This document shows positions 1 to 8,366 of a DNA stretch of 64,000 bases, one piece after another; the first letter of the stretch is position 1; each line of letters opens with the position of its first letter. The position numbers were made by a program, and so were the translations under genes. This stretch comes from Rugamonas rivuli. GTDB lineage: Bacteria > Pseudomonadota > Gammaproteobacteria > Burkholderiales > Burkholderiaceae_D. The notes under the pieces are model-generated. The model did not search any database. It had not been told where the DNA came from and saw only the letters and a program-made list of their open reading frames with translations. The stretch covers positions 744,001 to 808,000 of the forward strand of contig NZ_WHUF01000001.1 in assembly GCF_009380165.1 (NCBI RefSeq), read 5' to 3'.

Positions 1-77
1 CGTCGGACGCAGTCCAAGGACAAGGCAAAGCGGACATCCGCTAATCCGATCTCTCCACACAGACAGGACATATCCAT

Positions 78-569
78 ATGAAGCAATCTTTTATCAAGCA
101 CGCGCTACTGGTGGTCGGCACATTTTGCGCTCTGACGAGCGCGCAGGCGGGGGAAATCGTGAAGTCGCTGAAAGTTGAACTGCTGGTCTTCTCCGGCCGC
201 CCCAACCCGACTTTCGTCGTGACCGATCCGGCCCAGATCAAGGAGATCCTGGCGCTGGCGAAAAACCTGCCGAAGAAAAAAGGCGTCAGCGCAAGCGACA
301 GCGACCAGCCTGAACCCAAACTCGGCTACCAGGGCTTTATCGTCACCAACAATTCGGACGTCTCGTCCGACATCAAATCGTTCGCGGTGCATGGTTCGAA
401 TGTGCATCTGGCGCTGGTGACGGGCGCCAAGGAAGCCGGCAAGTCTGCCGTCGTGCAAGCTGCCGCCGTCGATGCGGACAGCGCGCTGGAAAACAAGCTG
501 CTCGCGCATGGCCAGAAAATCGGTGCGGTCGATGACAAGCTGCTGGAGTTTATTGAAAACTCCAAGTAA
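78..569 (+). CDS. Secreted hypothetical protein (163 aa)
   Basis: The protein starts with a clear Sec signal peptide (KHALLVVGTFCALTSAQA, cleavage near residue 24), so it is probably periplasmic or secreted. The mature part of about 139 residues is a mixed alpha/beta domain beginning VKSLKVELLVFSGRPNPTF, where the segment FSGRPNP is the most distinctive motif. There are no cysteines in the mature part and no motif I can assign to a family. The ATG follows a weak purine stretch (GGACA) 9 bases upstream. It converges on the SRPBCC gene and is separated from it by a strong hairpin. I do not recognise the function; confidence is in the gene being real. Confidence 0.8.
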   Translation: MKQSFIKHALLVVGTFCALTSAQAGEIVKSLKVELLVFSGRPNPTFVVTDPAQIKEILALAKNLPKKKGVSASDSDQPEPKLGYQGFIVTNNSDVSSDIKSFAVHGSNVHLALVTGAKEAGKSAVVQAAAVDADSALENKLLAHGQKIGAVDDKLLEFIENSK

Positions 570-583
570 TCCCTCGTAAGTCC

Positions 584-611
584 GATGGAGCGCCGCAGCC
601 GGCGCTCCATC
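584..611. terminator. Bidirectional hairpin between convergent genes
   Basis: A perfect 11-bp inverted repeat (GATGGAGCGCC, loop of 6, GGCGCTCCATC) lies 15 bases after the stop of the secreted protein and 11 bases after the stop of the converging SRPBCC gene. There is no T-tract, so it may act as a bidirectional terminator or RNA 3' stabiliser rather than a classical intrinsic terminator. Confidence 0.6.
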
Positions 612-621
612 TGCCGCCAGA

Positions 622-1035
622 TCAGGCGGCTTCTTTCTCCACCAGCTGTTCGAGCGCGCCGAAGAATTTCTGCCAGCCGAACTTGGCGCCTTGATAGGCC
701 TGCTCCTGGTCGGCACGGAAGCCCGACTGTTCCATCCGCAGATGCGTACCCTTGCCGCTGGCTTCCAGCGTCCAGGTGACGACACTCTCCAGTCCCATGG
801 CCGACCACGTGTAGGCCAGCGTCTTGATCGGCTCGACCTCCGTCACGCGGCAATCGACCGTGCCCCAGTCAGCCTTGAAATTGAAATTATGTCCCGCCAC
901 AGGCAGGAAATCGTTCTTCATCAGCCAAGCTTCGATCAGGTGCGGCTGGGTCAGCGCGCGCCAGAGTTTTTCCGGCGGATGTGCAAACTCCCGTTCGACA
1001 ACGACGGTACGGAGTTCAGGTGCGATAGCGTTCAT
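622..1035 (-). CDS. SRPBCC / AHSA1-type START-like domain protein
   Basis: This 137-aa protein is a single SRPBCC (Bet v1-like, AHSA1) domain. It shows the typical start VEREFAHPPEKLWRALTQP, the WLM segment, a central strand with the WG pair, and the C-terminal helix with GWQKFFGALEQLVE. The fold binds hydrophobic ligands; the ligand here is unknown. Its ATG overlaps the stop of the upstream ArsR gene by 4 bases (ATGA), so the pair is translationally coupled. ArsR plus AHSA1 is a common bacterial pairing in which the repressor controls the SRPBCC gene. A second such pair lies at 56630-57431. Confidence 0.9.
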   Translation of the reverse strand: MNAIAPELRTVVVEREFAHPPEKLWRALTQPHLIEAWLMKNDFLPVAGHNFNFKADWGTVDCRVTEVEPIKTLAYTWSAMGLESVVTWTLEASGKGTHLRMEQSGFRADQEQAYQGAKFGWQKFFGALEQLVEKEAA

Positions 1036-1355
1036 TGGTCCATCCTTTGCAGTAGGTTTTCAAGATCGTCGAACCGGTCGTCCCAGAAGCGAGCCATCTG
1101 GTTGGTCCAGTCGAGCAGCGGAGCCAGCGCCTTGACTTGCGCGCTGTAGTGGGTCTGGCGCCCTTCGTGCCGGTCAAATACGAGCCCGGCTTGCTTCAAC
1201 ACGGCCAAATGCTTGGATACGGCGGGCTGCGAGACCTCGGCCTGCGCGGTCAGCCCTCCGACCGTCTGCTCGCCGTTGGCGCACAGCCGCTCGAAGATGG
1301 CCCGCCGCGTAGGATCGGCCAGTGCCCGGAAAATCGCGTCGTGAGAATGTGTCAT
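1032..1355 (-). CDS. ArsR-family transcriptional repressor
   Basis: The protein is a 107-aa winged-helix protein of the ArsR/SmtB family. It begins with the usual HDAIFRALADPTRRAIFERL helix. The recognition region is VSQPAVSKHLAVLKQAGLV, and the wing contains the typical R-x-GRQTHYSA strand. There are no cysteine metal-binding motifs, so it probably belongs to the non-metal ArsR group paired with SRPBCC proteins. It is the first gene of a two-gene operon with the SRPBCC protein (4-base overlap). Two TAACC-N4-GGTTA-like dyads lie just upstream, which suggests autoregulation. Confidence 0.92.
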   Translation of the reverse strand: MTHSHDAIFRALADPTRRAIFERLCANGEQTVGGLTAQAEVSQPAVSKHLAVLKQAGLVFDRHEGRQTHYSAQVKALAPLLDWTNQMARFWDDRFDDLENLLQRMDQ

Positions 1356-1363
1356 TTCAATCC

Positions 1364-1406
1364 ATAACCGTGTGGTGATGGAATTAATAATAACCCTGCG
1401 GTTATT
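1364..1406. promoter_or_regulatory. Tandem ArsR operator candidates
   Basis: Two dyads lie upstream of the arsR start at 1355. The distal one is perfect: AATAACC, CTGC, GGTTATT at 1389-1406. The proximal one is ATAACC, GTGT, GGTGAT at 1364-1379 with one mismatch. Their centres are 26 bp apart. The same core, TAACC-N4-GGTTA, overlaps the start codon of the second ArsR gene at 56620-56639, which makes recognition by ArsR proteins likely. No binding data are available to me. Confidence 0.65.
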
Positions 1407-1435
1407 GATCGGTCAAGCGAAAAATGTGGATACCT

Positions 1436-2680
1436 TCAGGCCGGCGTGACCTGTGGGGCCTTGCAGGCCAGCACGATGTTGAAGACGGCGCCGCAAGGGA
1501 CGCCGTCGGCAGCCTCGATGGTGCCGCCCAGCAGGCCCGTGACCAGGTTGTAGCAGATGCTCATGCCCAGTCCGCTCCCGCCCTTGCCCAGGCGCGTGGT
1601 GAAGAAGGGATCGAACACGTGCTGCTTGACTTCATCCGTCATGCCGTTGCCGTCGTCGCGGTAGATCAGGCGCACGTTCTCGCCCTCGGCGTAGGCCTCC
1701 AGCGTGATCAGGCCCTCGCTGCGGCCGTCGAAGCCGTGCAGCACCGAATTGCCGATCAGGTTGGACAGGATCTGGTCCAGCGGCCCCGGATAGCTGTCCA
1801 TCCACAGCCCGCCCGGGATGTTGACGGCGATTTTGTACGGCGTCTTGCGCAGTGTCGTGTTCATCAGGATGACCACGCCGCTGACGATATCCTTGAGGTC
1901 GAAGGTGCGCCGCTGCGAACTGGCATGGTCGACGGCCACCTGCTTGAAGTTGGACACCAGCTCGGCGGTACGGAACATCCCGCGCAGCATCAGCTGGGAA
2001 GCGGTGCGCGCGCGGCCCAGATGCTCCAGCAGCTGCGAGCGTTTCAATGGCTGGCCGCTATTGAGGATCTGCTCCATTTCGGCGATGTCGGCGTCCAGCG
2101 TCGAAGCCACCGTCATGCAGTTGCCGATCGGCGTGTTGAGTTCGTGCGCGACGGCGGCCACGATGGGGCTGAGCGCCGCCAGCTTTTCCGATTGCACCAG
2201 CTTGTCCTGGGTCATGCGCAGGCGGTCCAGCGCTTCCTGCAGCTGCTCGTTGGACGCCTGCAAATCAAGCGCGTGCTTTTCCAGCGCGGCCTCGCGCTCG
2301 TGCAGGCTTTTGTACAGGCGCACGCGGTTCAGCAGCAGGTTGTCGTCGAGCGGCTTGGCCAGATAGTCGACCGCGCCCAGGCCGTAGCCGCGCTTGCTGA
2401 ACTCCTCGGCCTTCAAGGTGGCGGTGACGAACACGATGGGGATGTTGCGGGTGCGCTCGGTCATTTGCAGGTGCAAGGCCGTTTCGAAGCCATCCATCTC
2501 CGGCATTTGCACATCGAGCAGGATCAGGTGCACCTCCTGTTCGACGGTCAGCAGCAGGCAGGCGGCGCCGGAGGCGGCTTCGATGACGCCGCAGCCGGGC
2601 AGGCGCCCGAGCAAGGCGCGCAAGGTCAGGCGGTTGTTGACGTTGTCGTCGACCACCAGGATGTTGAAGCGCTCACGCAT
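1436..2680 (-). CDS. Response regulator-histidine kinase (REC-HisKA-HATPase)
   Basis: This 414-aa protein has an N-terminal receiver (DD at 11-12, phospho-acceptor Asp56 in LLDVQMPEMDG, conserved TATL and K in YLAKPLD). A coiled coil follows at about 130-170, then a dimerisation/phospho-transfer helix with His179 (VAHELNTPIG) and a GHKL ATPase with N-box (NLIGNSVLHG) and G-boxes (GGSGLGMS). It has no membrane segment. I chose the internal ATG at 2680 because GAGGGG precedes it and the receiver starts directly there. It overlaps the CheB-CheR gene by 8 bases, so all three genes of this operon are coupled. The receiver probably takes phosphate from the upstream hybrid kinase (inference). Confidence 0.9.
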   Translation of the reverse strand: MRERFNILVVDDNVNNRLTLRALLGRLPGCGVIEAASGAACLLLTVEQEVHLILLDVQMPEMDGFETALHLQMTERTRNIPIVFVTATLKAEEFSKRGYGLGAVDYLAKPLDDNLLLNRVRLYKSLHEREAALEKHALDLQASNEQLQEALDRLRMTQDKLVQSEKLAALSPIVAAVAHELNTPIGNCMTVASTLDADIAEMEQILNSGQPLKRSQLLEHLGRARTASQLMLRGMFRTAELVSNFKQVAVDHASSQRRTFDLKDIVSGVVILMNTTLRKTPYKIAVNIPGGLWMDSYPGPLDQILSNLIGNSVLHGFDGRSEGLITLEAYAEGENVRLIYRDDGNGMTDEVKQHVFDPFFTTRLGKGGSGLGMSICYNLVTGLLGGTIEAADGVPCGAVFNIVLACKAPQVTPA

Positions 2681-4367
2681 GATGCCCCTCCGCACGCCGA
2701 TACACGTAGTTGCCGCCCGGGTGCGGCACAAACCCCTGCTCCAGCGCGACCAGGTTCAAGCCATCCTGCGGCCCCAGCACCAGAAAGCCGTCCACATGCA
2801 GTGAGCGGGCAAAGCGTTGCAGAACCTGGCGCTGCAGCTCGACGTCGAAATAGATTAGCACATTGCGACATACAATCAGCTGAAATTCATTGAAGCTGCC
2901 ATCCCCGGTCAGCGAGTGTCGGTGGAACAGCACTTTCTGGCACAGGCGCGGCACGATCTCCAGGAAGCGCCGGCGCGGCGCCAGGTAATCGTCGAAGCTG
3001 CCTTCGCCGCCGCTGGCCTGGTACTGGCTGCGGTTGAGCGCCAACGCGCCGGCCGGGAACAAGCCGCTCTTGGCCTGGTCCAGCAGGTAGGGATTCATGT
3101 CGGTGGCGAACAGGTGGCTGCGTTCGAGCAGGCCCAGCTCCTCCAGCAGGATGGCCAGCGAATAGGCTTCCTCGCCGCTGGAGCAGCCGGCCGACCACAG
3201 CTTGATCAGGGGGAAGCTGGCCAGGTAGGGCAACACGTCCTCGCGCAGCTGCCGCAGCTGGGCCGGATGCCGGAAGAAGCTGGTGACGCCCACCGGCAGC
3301 TCGGCCTCCAGCCGTTCGAACAGCGCGGCGTCGGACAGCAGCGCGCGCTGGAACTGGTCGAAGCCGGCATGGCCGCACTGCCCCATCAGCAGCTGGATGC
3401 GCCGTTGCAGGCTGGCGCGCTGGTAGTGCCGGAAGTCGTGGCCGTATTGCTGCGCCAGCGCATCCAGGAACAGGTTGAGCAGCTTGCCTTCCGGCGCCGC
3501 CTCCGGCCCGGCCACGGTGGCGGCCACCACGCTGGTCAGCGGCGCCAGCGCCAGCACGTGGTCGGCATGGCCGGCGGCGTTGACCGCATCCGGCATGACG
3601 CGGGCGTCGCCGCATTCGGCGCCGTCCTCGACCAGCACGCTGGCGCCGGCCGCGCGCAAGGCGGCGCAGCCGTCGACGCCGTCGCAGCCGTAACCGCACA
3701 GCAGCACCGCCAGCGCCGCCTCGCCGTATTCGTAGGCCATCGATTCCAGCAGCAGGTCGATGGACGGCCGCGAGTATTGCACCTTGCGGTCGCGCGTCAG
3801 GTACACCAGGCCGTGCGCCACTTTCATGTGATAGCCGGGCGGCGCCACATAAATGGTGCCCGGCTTCACCGGCATCAGCTGCTGCGGCATCACCACCAGG
3901 TAGTCGGTGCGGGTCTTGAGCAGCTGGTCCAACAGGTTCTGCTGGTTTTCATCGACGTGCTGCAGCACGAACACGGCGACATCGGCCAGCGGCAAATGGC
4001 CGGCCAGGTGCAGGATCTTGTCCAGGCTTTCGGCCGATCCGCACAGGGCCAGCGCGCGGCAGCGGGTGGCGGCGGCGCGCGCCGGCTGCGGCGCGATATG
4101 GCGTACCGGCAGCGACAGGCGCATCAGGCTGCGCGCCAGCAGCACGTGATAGGCGACGATCTTCAGCAGTCCGCCGCGTTCCAGCCGCGCCGCCAGCAGG
4201 TCGAGGATGGCGCGCGGCAGCTGGTCGGCGTCGTAGAAGATCAGCTCGACCTCTTGTTCGGCCGGCGCGTCCAGCGCGGCGGCCAGCCTGTCGCGGTCGG
4301 CCTCCAGCTCGCGGCCCAGCACGGCGATGCGCCACTTGCCGCCCTGCTCCTGCGCCGCCACGCTCAT
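2673..4367 (-). CDS. CheB-CheR fusion: protein-glutamate methylesterase/methyltransferase
   Basis: The 564-aa protein combines three parts. Residues 1-100 form an unassigned N-terminal region without receiver Asp residues. Residues about 105-285 are a CheB-like methylesterase with a plausible Ser111 (CGSAES), His137 (LQHVDE) and Asp229 (GYGCDG) triad. Residues about 295-560 are a CheR methyltransferase with the SAM motif SAGCSSGEEAYSLA and the motif CRNVLIYFD. The start at 4367 overlaps the stop of the hybrid kinase gene (ATGA). CheB-CheR proteins are often fused to PAS/kinase domains; here those parts are separate overlapping genes. It may modify a chemoreceptor or act as a signalling adaptor; the MCP at 8367 is a nearby candidate substrate (inference). 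Confidence 0.9.
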   Translation of the reverse strand: MSVAAQEQGGKWRIAVLGRELEADRDRLAAALDAPAEQEVELIFYDADQLPRAILDLLAARLERGGLLKIVAYHVLLARSLMRLSLPVRHIAPQPARAAATRCRALALCGSAESLDKILHLAGHLPLADVAVFVLQHVDENQQNLLDQLLKTRTDYLVVMPQQLMPVKPGTIYVAPPGYHMKVAHGLVYLTRDRKVQYSRPSIDLLLESMAYEYGEAALAVLLCGYGCDGVDGCAALRAAGASVLVEDGAECGDARVMPDAVNAAGHADHVLALAPLTSVVAATVAGPEAAPEGKLLNLFLDALAQQYGHDFRHYQRASLQRRIQLLMGQCGHAGFDQFQRALLSDAALFERLEAELPVGVTSFFRHPAQLRQLREDVLPYLASFPLIKLWSAGCSSGEEAYSLAILLEELGLLERSHLFATDMNPYLLDQAKSGLFPAGALALNRSQYQASGGEGSFDDYLAPRRRFLEIVPRLCQKVLFHRHSLTGDGSFNEFQLIVCRNVLIYFDVELQRQVLQRFARSLHVDGFLVLGPQDGLNLVALEQGFVPHPGGNYVYRRAEGHHA

Positions 4368-7300
4368 GACACGCGGCCGCCGCACCACTTGACGGCCTTG
4401 GCTACCAGCACGTCGTAGTCGACCGGCTTGGACAGGTAATCGTCGGCGCCGCTGGCCAGGATGTCGGCCATGTCGGCCGGCGACGCCTTGGCCGAGATGG
4501 CGACGACCGGGATGCTGCTCAGCGTGCTGTCGGCGCGCAGCGCGGCAATCGCCTGCATGCCGTCCATTTCCGGCATCATGATGTCCATCAGGATCAGGTC
4601 GACGCGCTGCTCGCGCAGCAGATCCAGCGCGCGGCGGCCGTTGACGGCATTGCTGATCCTGGCGCCATGGCGCTCCAGCGCGGCCGTCATCACGAACAGA
4701 TTGCGCGGATCGTCGTCGACCACCAGGATGTGCTTGCCGGTGAGCGGCTTGCCGTCGCGCCCCGCAGGCGTTTTGGCCGACGGCGTGGCGCGCTGCTGCG
4801 GCACGGCGCGCAGGAAGCGTTCGACGTTTTCCAGCAGGCGGCGGTCGGCCTGGCCGGTCTTGACGATCACGCATTCCGACCAGCGCCGCAGCGCCGCGCT
4901 GTCCACGTCGCTGGGGTGGTCGATGGCGTAGAACACCAGCGCGATGCCGGGGTTGGCCTCGCGCAGCCTGGCGGCCAGGTCCAGGCTGGATTGCAGCGGC
5001 GCGCGGCCGAGGTCGATCACGGCCAGCGGCCAGCGCTGCTGTTGCAGCAAGGCGTCCAGCGCCGCGCCGGGCGCGGCCGCCTGCACCGGCCCGTGGCTGG
5101 TGCCGATGATGGCGCCCACTTCGGTGCCGGTGATGCCGCCGTTTTCGACAACCAATATGCCCTTGCCACCCGCCCCCACACGCGCCACGGCGCCGAGCAA
5201 CGCCACTTCGGCCCGCTCCAGCAGTACTTCGTCCGCCGGCTTTTGCAGGAAGCCGATGGCGCCCTGCAACAGCAAGGCGTCGTCGCGGTCGCGCGATGAA
5301 ACGATGTGGACCGGAATCGGCGCCAGCTCGGGCCGGCTCTTGAGTTGATGCAGCACCTCGCTGCCATCCATGTCGGGCAGCGACAGGTCCAGCAGGATGC
5401 CATGCGGCTTGTGCCGCGCCGCCAGTTGCAGGCCCTCGGCGCCGGTGCGCGCCAGCACGGTCTTGTAGCCGAGCCGCCGGTTCATGGTCAGCACGCTCAG
5501 GCAAAATGCCTCGTCGTCGTCGACCAGCAGGATGAGCAGGTCGTCGGGGCCCAGCTGGGCGCGGTCGTCGGCCTGGGGCGCGACGGCCGCCGCCGGCGCA
5601 TGCCCCATGGCGGGGGCGGCCACGGGCAGCGCCTCCGCGCCGCCGCTTGCCGCGACTTCCGGCAGCAGCACGATGAACTCGCTGCCCCGCTCCGGCTCGC
5701 TGTTCAACTCGATGGCGCCGCCCAGCATCTGCACGAAGCGCTGGCTGATGGTCAGGCCCAGCCCGGTTCCGCCGAATTCGCGCGAAGTCGAGCCGTCCGC
5801 CTGCTGGAAGGCTTCGAAGATCACGGACCGCTTGTCGACGGCGATGCCGATGCCGGTATCGCGCACGCTCAGGCACAGCGGCAGCGCCGCGCCCGGCCGC
5901 CGGCCGATGGTGAAGCTGACGCCGCCCTCCCGGGTGAACTTGACGGCATTGGCCAGCAGATTGCGCAGCACCTGCGACAGCTTGTCCCAGTCGGTGACGA
6001 AATCGCCTTGCAGCTGGTCGGTGACGGTCAGGCTCAGGCCCTTGTCGCGCGCCATGTGTTCGAACATGCCTTGCAGGTCGGCGCAGACCTGGGCGCTGGC
6101 CACCGGCGCCAGGTGCACGTCCATGCGCCCCGCCTCGACCTTGGACAAGTCCAGCACGTCGTTGATCAGCCGCAGCAAGTCCTGGCCCGAGCGGTGGATC
6201 ACCTGCGCCCACTTGTAGGCCTCGCCGCCGACGCCTGCCGCGTCGTCGCTGCACATCATTTTCGACAGCAGGATGATGGAGTTGAGCGGCGTGCGCAGCT
6301 CGTGCGACATATTCGACAGGAACTCGGATTTGTACTTGCTGGCCTGGTCCAGCTGCTGCGTGCGGATCTCCTGCAGGCGCCGCGATTCCTGCAGGTCGGC
6401 ATTCTGCTGCTGCAGCTGCTGCTGTTGCTCCTCCATCTGCGCATTGGTCTGCTGCATTTCCTCGGCCTGCTGCTGCAATTGCTGCTGCTGTTCTTCCATC
6501 TGCGCGTTGCTTTGCTGGAGCTCCTCGGTCTGCTGCTGCAACTGCTGCTGTTGCTCTTCCATGCGCGCATTGTTTTCCTGCAGCTGCTCGGTGCGCTGCT
6601 GCAGCTGCCGCTGCTGTTCCAGCATCTGGTCGTTGGCCGCGCGCAGCTGCTCGCTCTGGGCGCGCATCTCCTTCTCGCCCGCCTCGCTGGCCAGCAGCAG
6701 CTTGCGGATATGCGCCCGCTGGTCGGCCACGAACAGCAGCGACGACAGCAAGGTCGTCACGTTGTTGAGAAACTCGACGCGGCGCTCGTCGAAGCCGACC
6801 ATGCTCGACAGTTCCAGCACGCCCACCAGCTCCTTCTCGTGCACCAGCGGATAGGTGTAGGTATAGCGCGGCGTCTCCTGGACGGTGCCGGTGACGATGG
6901 GGGCAGGCTCGTCGTCGGCCACCGCCAGGATGATGGGCTTGCGTTCGCGCGCGACCTGGCCGACCGCGCCCTCGCCCAGCGCGTAGCGGGCGCCGATGCG
7001 GTTGCGCTCGGTGTACATATAGCTGCCGATCAGCTCCAGCTGCTCGCTGGCTTCGACGTAGCGGTAGAACACGCCGCGCCCCGCGCCCAGGTAGCGGCCT
7101 ATCATGGCGACGGCGCTGTCGGCCAGCTGTTCCGAGCTGAGGTCGCCGCTCAGCGAGCTCGACAGCTGGGCGTAGCCATCCTTGAGCCAGTTGCGGCGCT
7201 CGTTCTCTTGCTTGCCGGATCGCAACATTCGTATCATCTCATTCAATGCCTTGCCCAGGCGGTCGTGTTCGGACGACAGCTGGACCTCCTGTTCCAGGTC

Positions 7301-8140
7301 GCCTTTGCCTATGGCCTCGGCGCGGCTGGCCAGGCGTTCCATGGCGGCGATCATGGTCTTGATCCTGGCCATCACGCTCGCGGTATCGCCCGGCCGCAGC
7401 TCGATGCGCTCGGTGAGGTCGCCGGTGGCAAAGCGGGCCGCCACGCTGGCCGCCGCTTCGGGATCGCCGCCCAGCTGGCGGATGATGGAGCGCGCCGTGC
7501 CGAAGCCCATGCCGCCGATCAGCACCACCATGACCGCGCCTATGCCGAGTGTGATGTATAGCGCTTCGCGCTTGATGAGCATGGCCTTGGCCGTGAAATC
7601 CTTGGCGATGTCGACGTTGTAGACGATGTGCTTGGTGATCAGATCGTGCAGCTCGTTGGCCATCGGATCGGCCTCCAGCATCATGCTGCGCGCCTTGGCC
7701 ATCTCGGACGGCCCGCCGCGCGCCGTCTTCAGGATGGCGTCGAGCGCGGCGTCGTACTTGGCCCAGACCACTCTTTCCTTCTCCAGGTAGGCCTTGTCGG
7801 TGTTGTCCGCGTAGCAGTTGTTGCCCAGGCAGCCGTCGATATCGTATTTGTTGATGGCGTCAAACACTGCCTGGCGATCGGCCTTCAACAGCTTCTCGGT
7901 CTCCGGCGAAGACTCGCCCGCATAGGTGTGGATATGACGGCTGAGCTGGACACTGAGCTGCAAAAAACTTCTGCGCATCTCGTCGAGCACCACCAGGCTG
8001 GGGGCCGCGTTGAAGTTGCCGAAATTGGCGCCTTCATAGACCCTGTCCGTTTGAAATTGATTAACGGCCGTTACCGTCGCCAGTCCTAGCAAGGCGGTCA
8101 GGGTCAACGCCGCCATTTTGGCGGCCACCGTGCGCATCAT
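4364..8140 (-). CDS. Hybrid sensor histidine kinase with HAMP, GAF, coiled coil and three receivers
   Basis: This 1258-aa inner-membrane kinase has a first membrane helix at about 1-25 (MAALTLTALLGLATVTAV), a periplasmic four-helix sensor to about 190, a second helix at about 195-215, HAMP, and a GAF domain at about 330-475. A Gln-rich coiled coil spans about 483-603. HisKA follows with His613 (SNMSHELRTPL), then HATPase and three receivers. Receiver 1 has Asp in LLDLSLPDMDG and receiver 3 has Asp in LMDIMMPEMDG. The middle one is degenerate (VIDLGRAP). I chose the ATG at 8140 because GAGGGG lies 6 bases upstream. The stop overlaps the CheB-CheR start. It heads a coupled signalling operon. 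Confidence 0.92.
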   Translation of the reverse strand: MMRTVAAKMAALTLTALLGLATVTAVNQFQTDRVYEGANFGNFNAAPSLVVLDEMRRSFLQLSVQLSRHIHTYAGESSPETEKLLKADRQAVFDAINKYDIDGCLGNNCYADNTDKAYLEKERVVWAKYDAALDAILKTARGGPSEMAKARSMMLEADPMANELHDLITKHIVYNVDIAKDFTAKAMLIKREALYITLGIGAVMVVLIGGMGFGTARSIIRQLGGDPEAAASVAARFATGDLTERIELRPGDTASVMARIKTMIAAMERLASRAEAIGKGDLEQEVQLSSEHDRLGKALNEMIRMLRSGKQENERRNWLKDGYAQLSSSLSGDLSSEQLADSAVAMIGRYLGAGRGVFYRYVEASEQLELIGSYMYTERNRIGARYALGEGAVGQVARERKPIILAVADDEPAPIVTGTVQETPRYTYTYPLVHEKELVGVLELSSMVGFDERRVEFLNNVTTLLSSLLFVADQRAHIRKLLLASEAGEKEMRAQSEQLRAANDQMLEQQRQLQQRTEQLQENNARMEEQQQQLQQQTEELQQSNAQMEEQQQQLQQQAEEMQQTNAQMEEQQQQLQQQNADLQESRRLQEIRTQQLDQASKYKSEFLSNMSHELRTPLNSIILLSKMMCSDDAAGVGGEAYKWAQVIHRSGQDLLRLINDVLDLSKVEAGRMDVHLAPVASAQVCADLQGMFEHMARDKGLSLTVTDQLQGDFVTDWDKLSQVLRNLLANAVKFTREGGVSFTIGRRPGAALPLCLSVRDTGIGIAVDKRSVIFEAFQQADGSTSREFGGTGLGLTISQRFVQMLGGAIELNSEPERGSEFIVLLPEVAASGGAEALPVAAPAMGHAPAAAVAPQADDRAQLGPDDLLILLVDDDEAFCLSVLTMNRRLGYKTVLARTGAEGLQLAARHKPHGILLDLSLPDMDGSEVLHQLKSRPELAPIPVHIVSSRDRDDALLLQGAIGFLQKPADEVLLERAEVALLGAVARVGAGGKGILVVENGGITGTEVGAIIGTSHGPVQAAAPGAALDALLQQQRWPLAVIDLGRAPLQSSLDLAARLREANPGIALVFYAIDHPSDVDSAALRRWSECVIVKTGQADRRLLENVERFLRAVPQQRATPSAKTPAGRDGKPLTGKHILVVDDDPRNLFVMTAALERHGARISNAVNGRRALDLLREQRVDLILMDIMMPEMDGMQAIAALRADSTLSSIPVVAISAKASPADMADILASGADDYLSKPVDYDVLVAKAVKWCGGRVS
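6371..6559 (-). repeat. 63-bp tandem repeats coding for a Gln-rich coiled coil
   Basis: Three consecutive 63-base units inside the hybrid kinase encode 21-residue blocks of the form EEQQQQLQQQ-T/A/N-..., joined by NA(R/Q)M; the end of the third unit diverges. Equivalent TCCAT triplet contexts occur at 6433, 6496 and 6559, exactly 63 bases apart. Twenty-one residues is three heptads, so gain or loss of a unit would keep the coiled-coil register between GAF and HisKA. Confidence 0.85.
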
Positions 8141-8366
8141 GTCCATCCCCTCTAGGCATTCGGCCGGAACCGGATGCTTCATTGTGCCTTCAAAAAATAC
8201 ACTACGGCACAGTTTGAGTTCCTTTTACAACAAGATCGACGTTGACAAAGGGCGACTATCAGGATCACAGTAACAACTCTCGCAGCAGTCCATCCCGTTC
8301 GGGGCCCAACCCTCGCCCCAGCCTGCCGTTACGCATTTGATCTGCATCCTCGACAAGGAGAGCAAC

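Noticed and set aside
1..44. Possible 3' end of an upstream gene (frame 3, ending in TAA at 42-44)
   Set aside because: Only 13 codons are visible, so it cannot be told from chance.
1424..2893. Long plus-strand open frame of 489 codons
   Set aside because: It is the antisense shadow of the receiver-kinase and CheB-CheR genes; the product is Gln/His/Arg-rich with no motifs, typical of GC-rich antisense frames.
6371..6559. CRISPR-like direct repeats
   Set aside because: The 63-base units have no spacers and are in frame inside a coding region for a coiled coil.
5306..7561. Plus-strand open frame of 751 codons opposite the hybrid kinase
   Set aside because: Antisense shadow; its Leu-rich section simply mirrors the Gln-rich coiled-coil repeats.
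8242..8247. TTGACA as -35 of the chemoreceptor promoter
   Set aside because: No -10 element lies at 16-18 bases, so the promoter cannot be supported; no sigma-28 type site was seen either.
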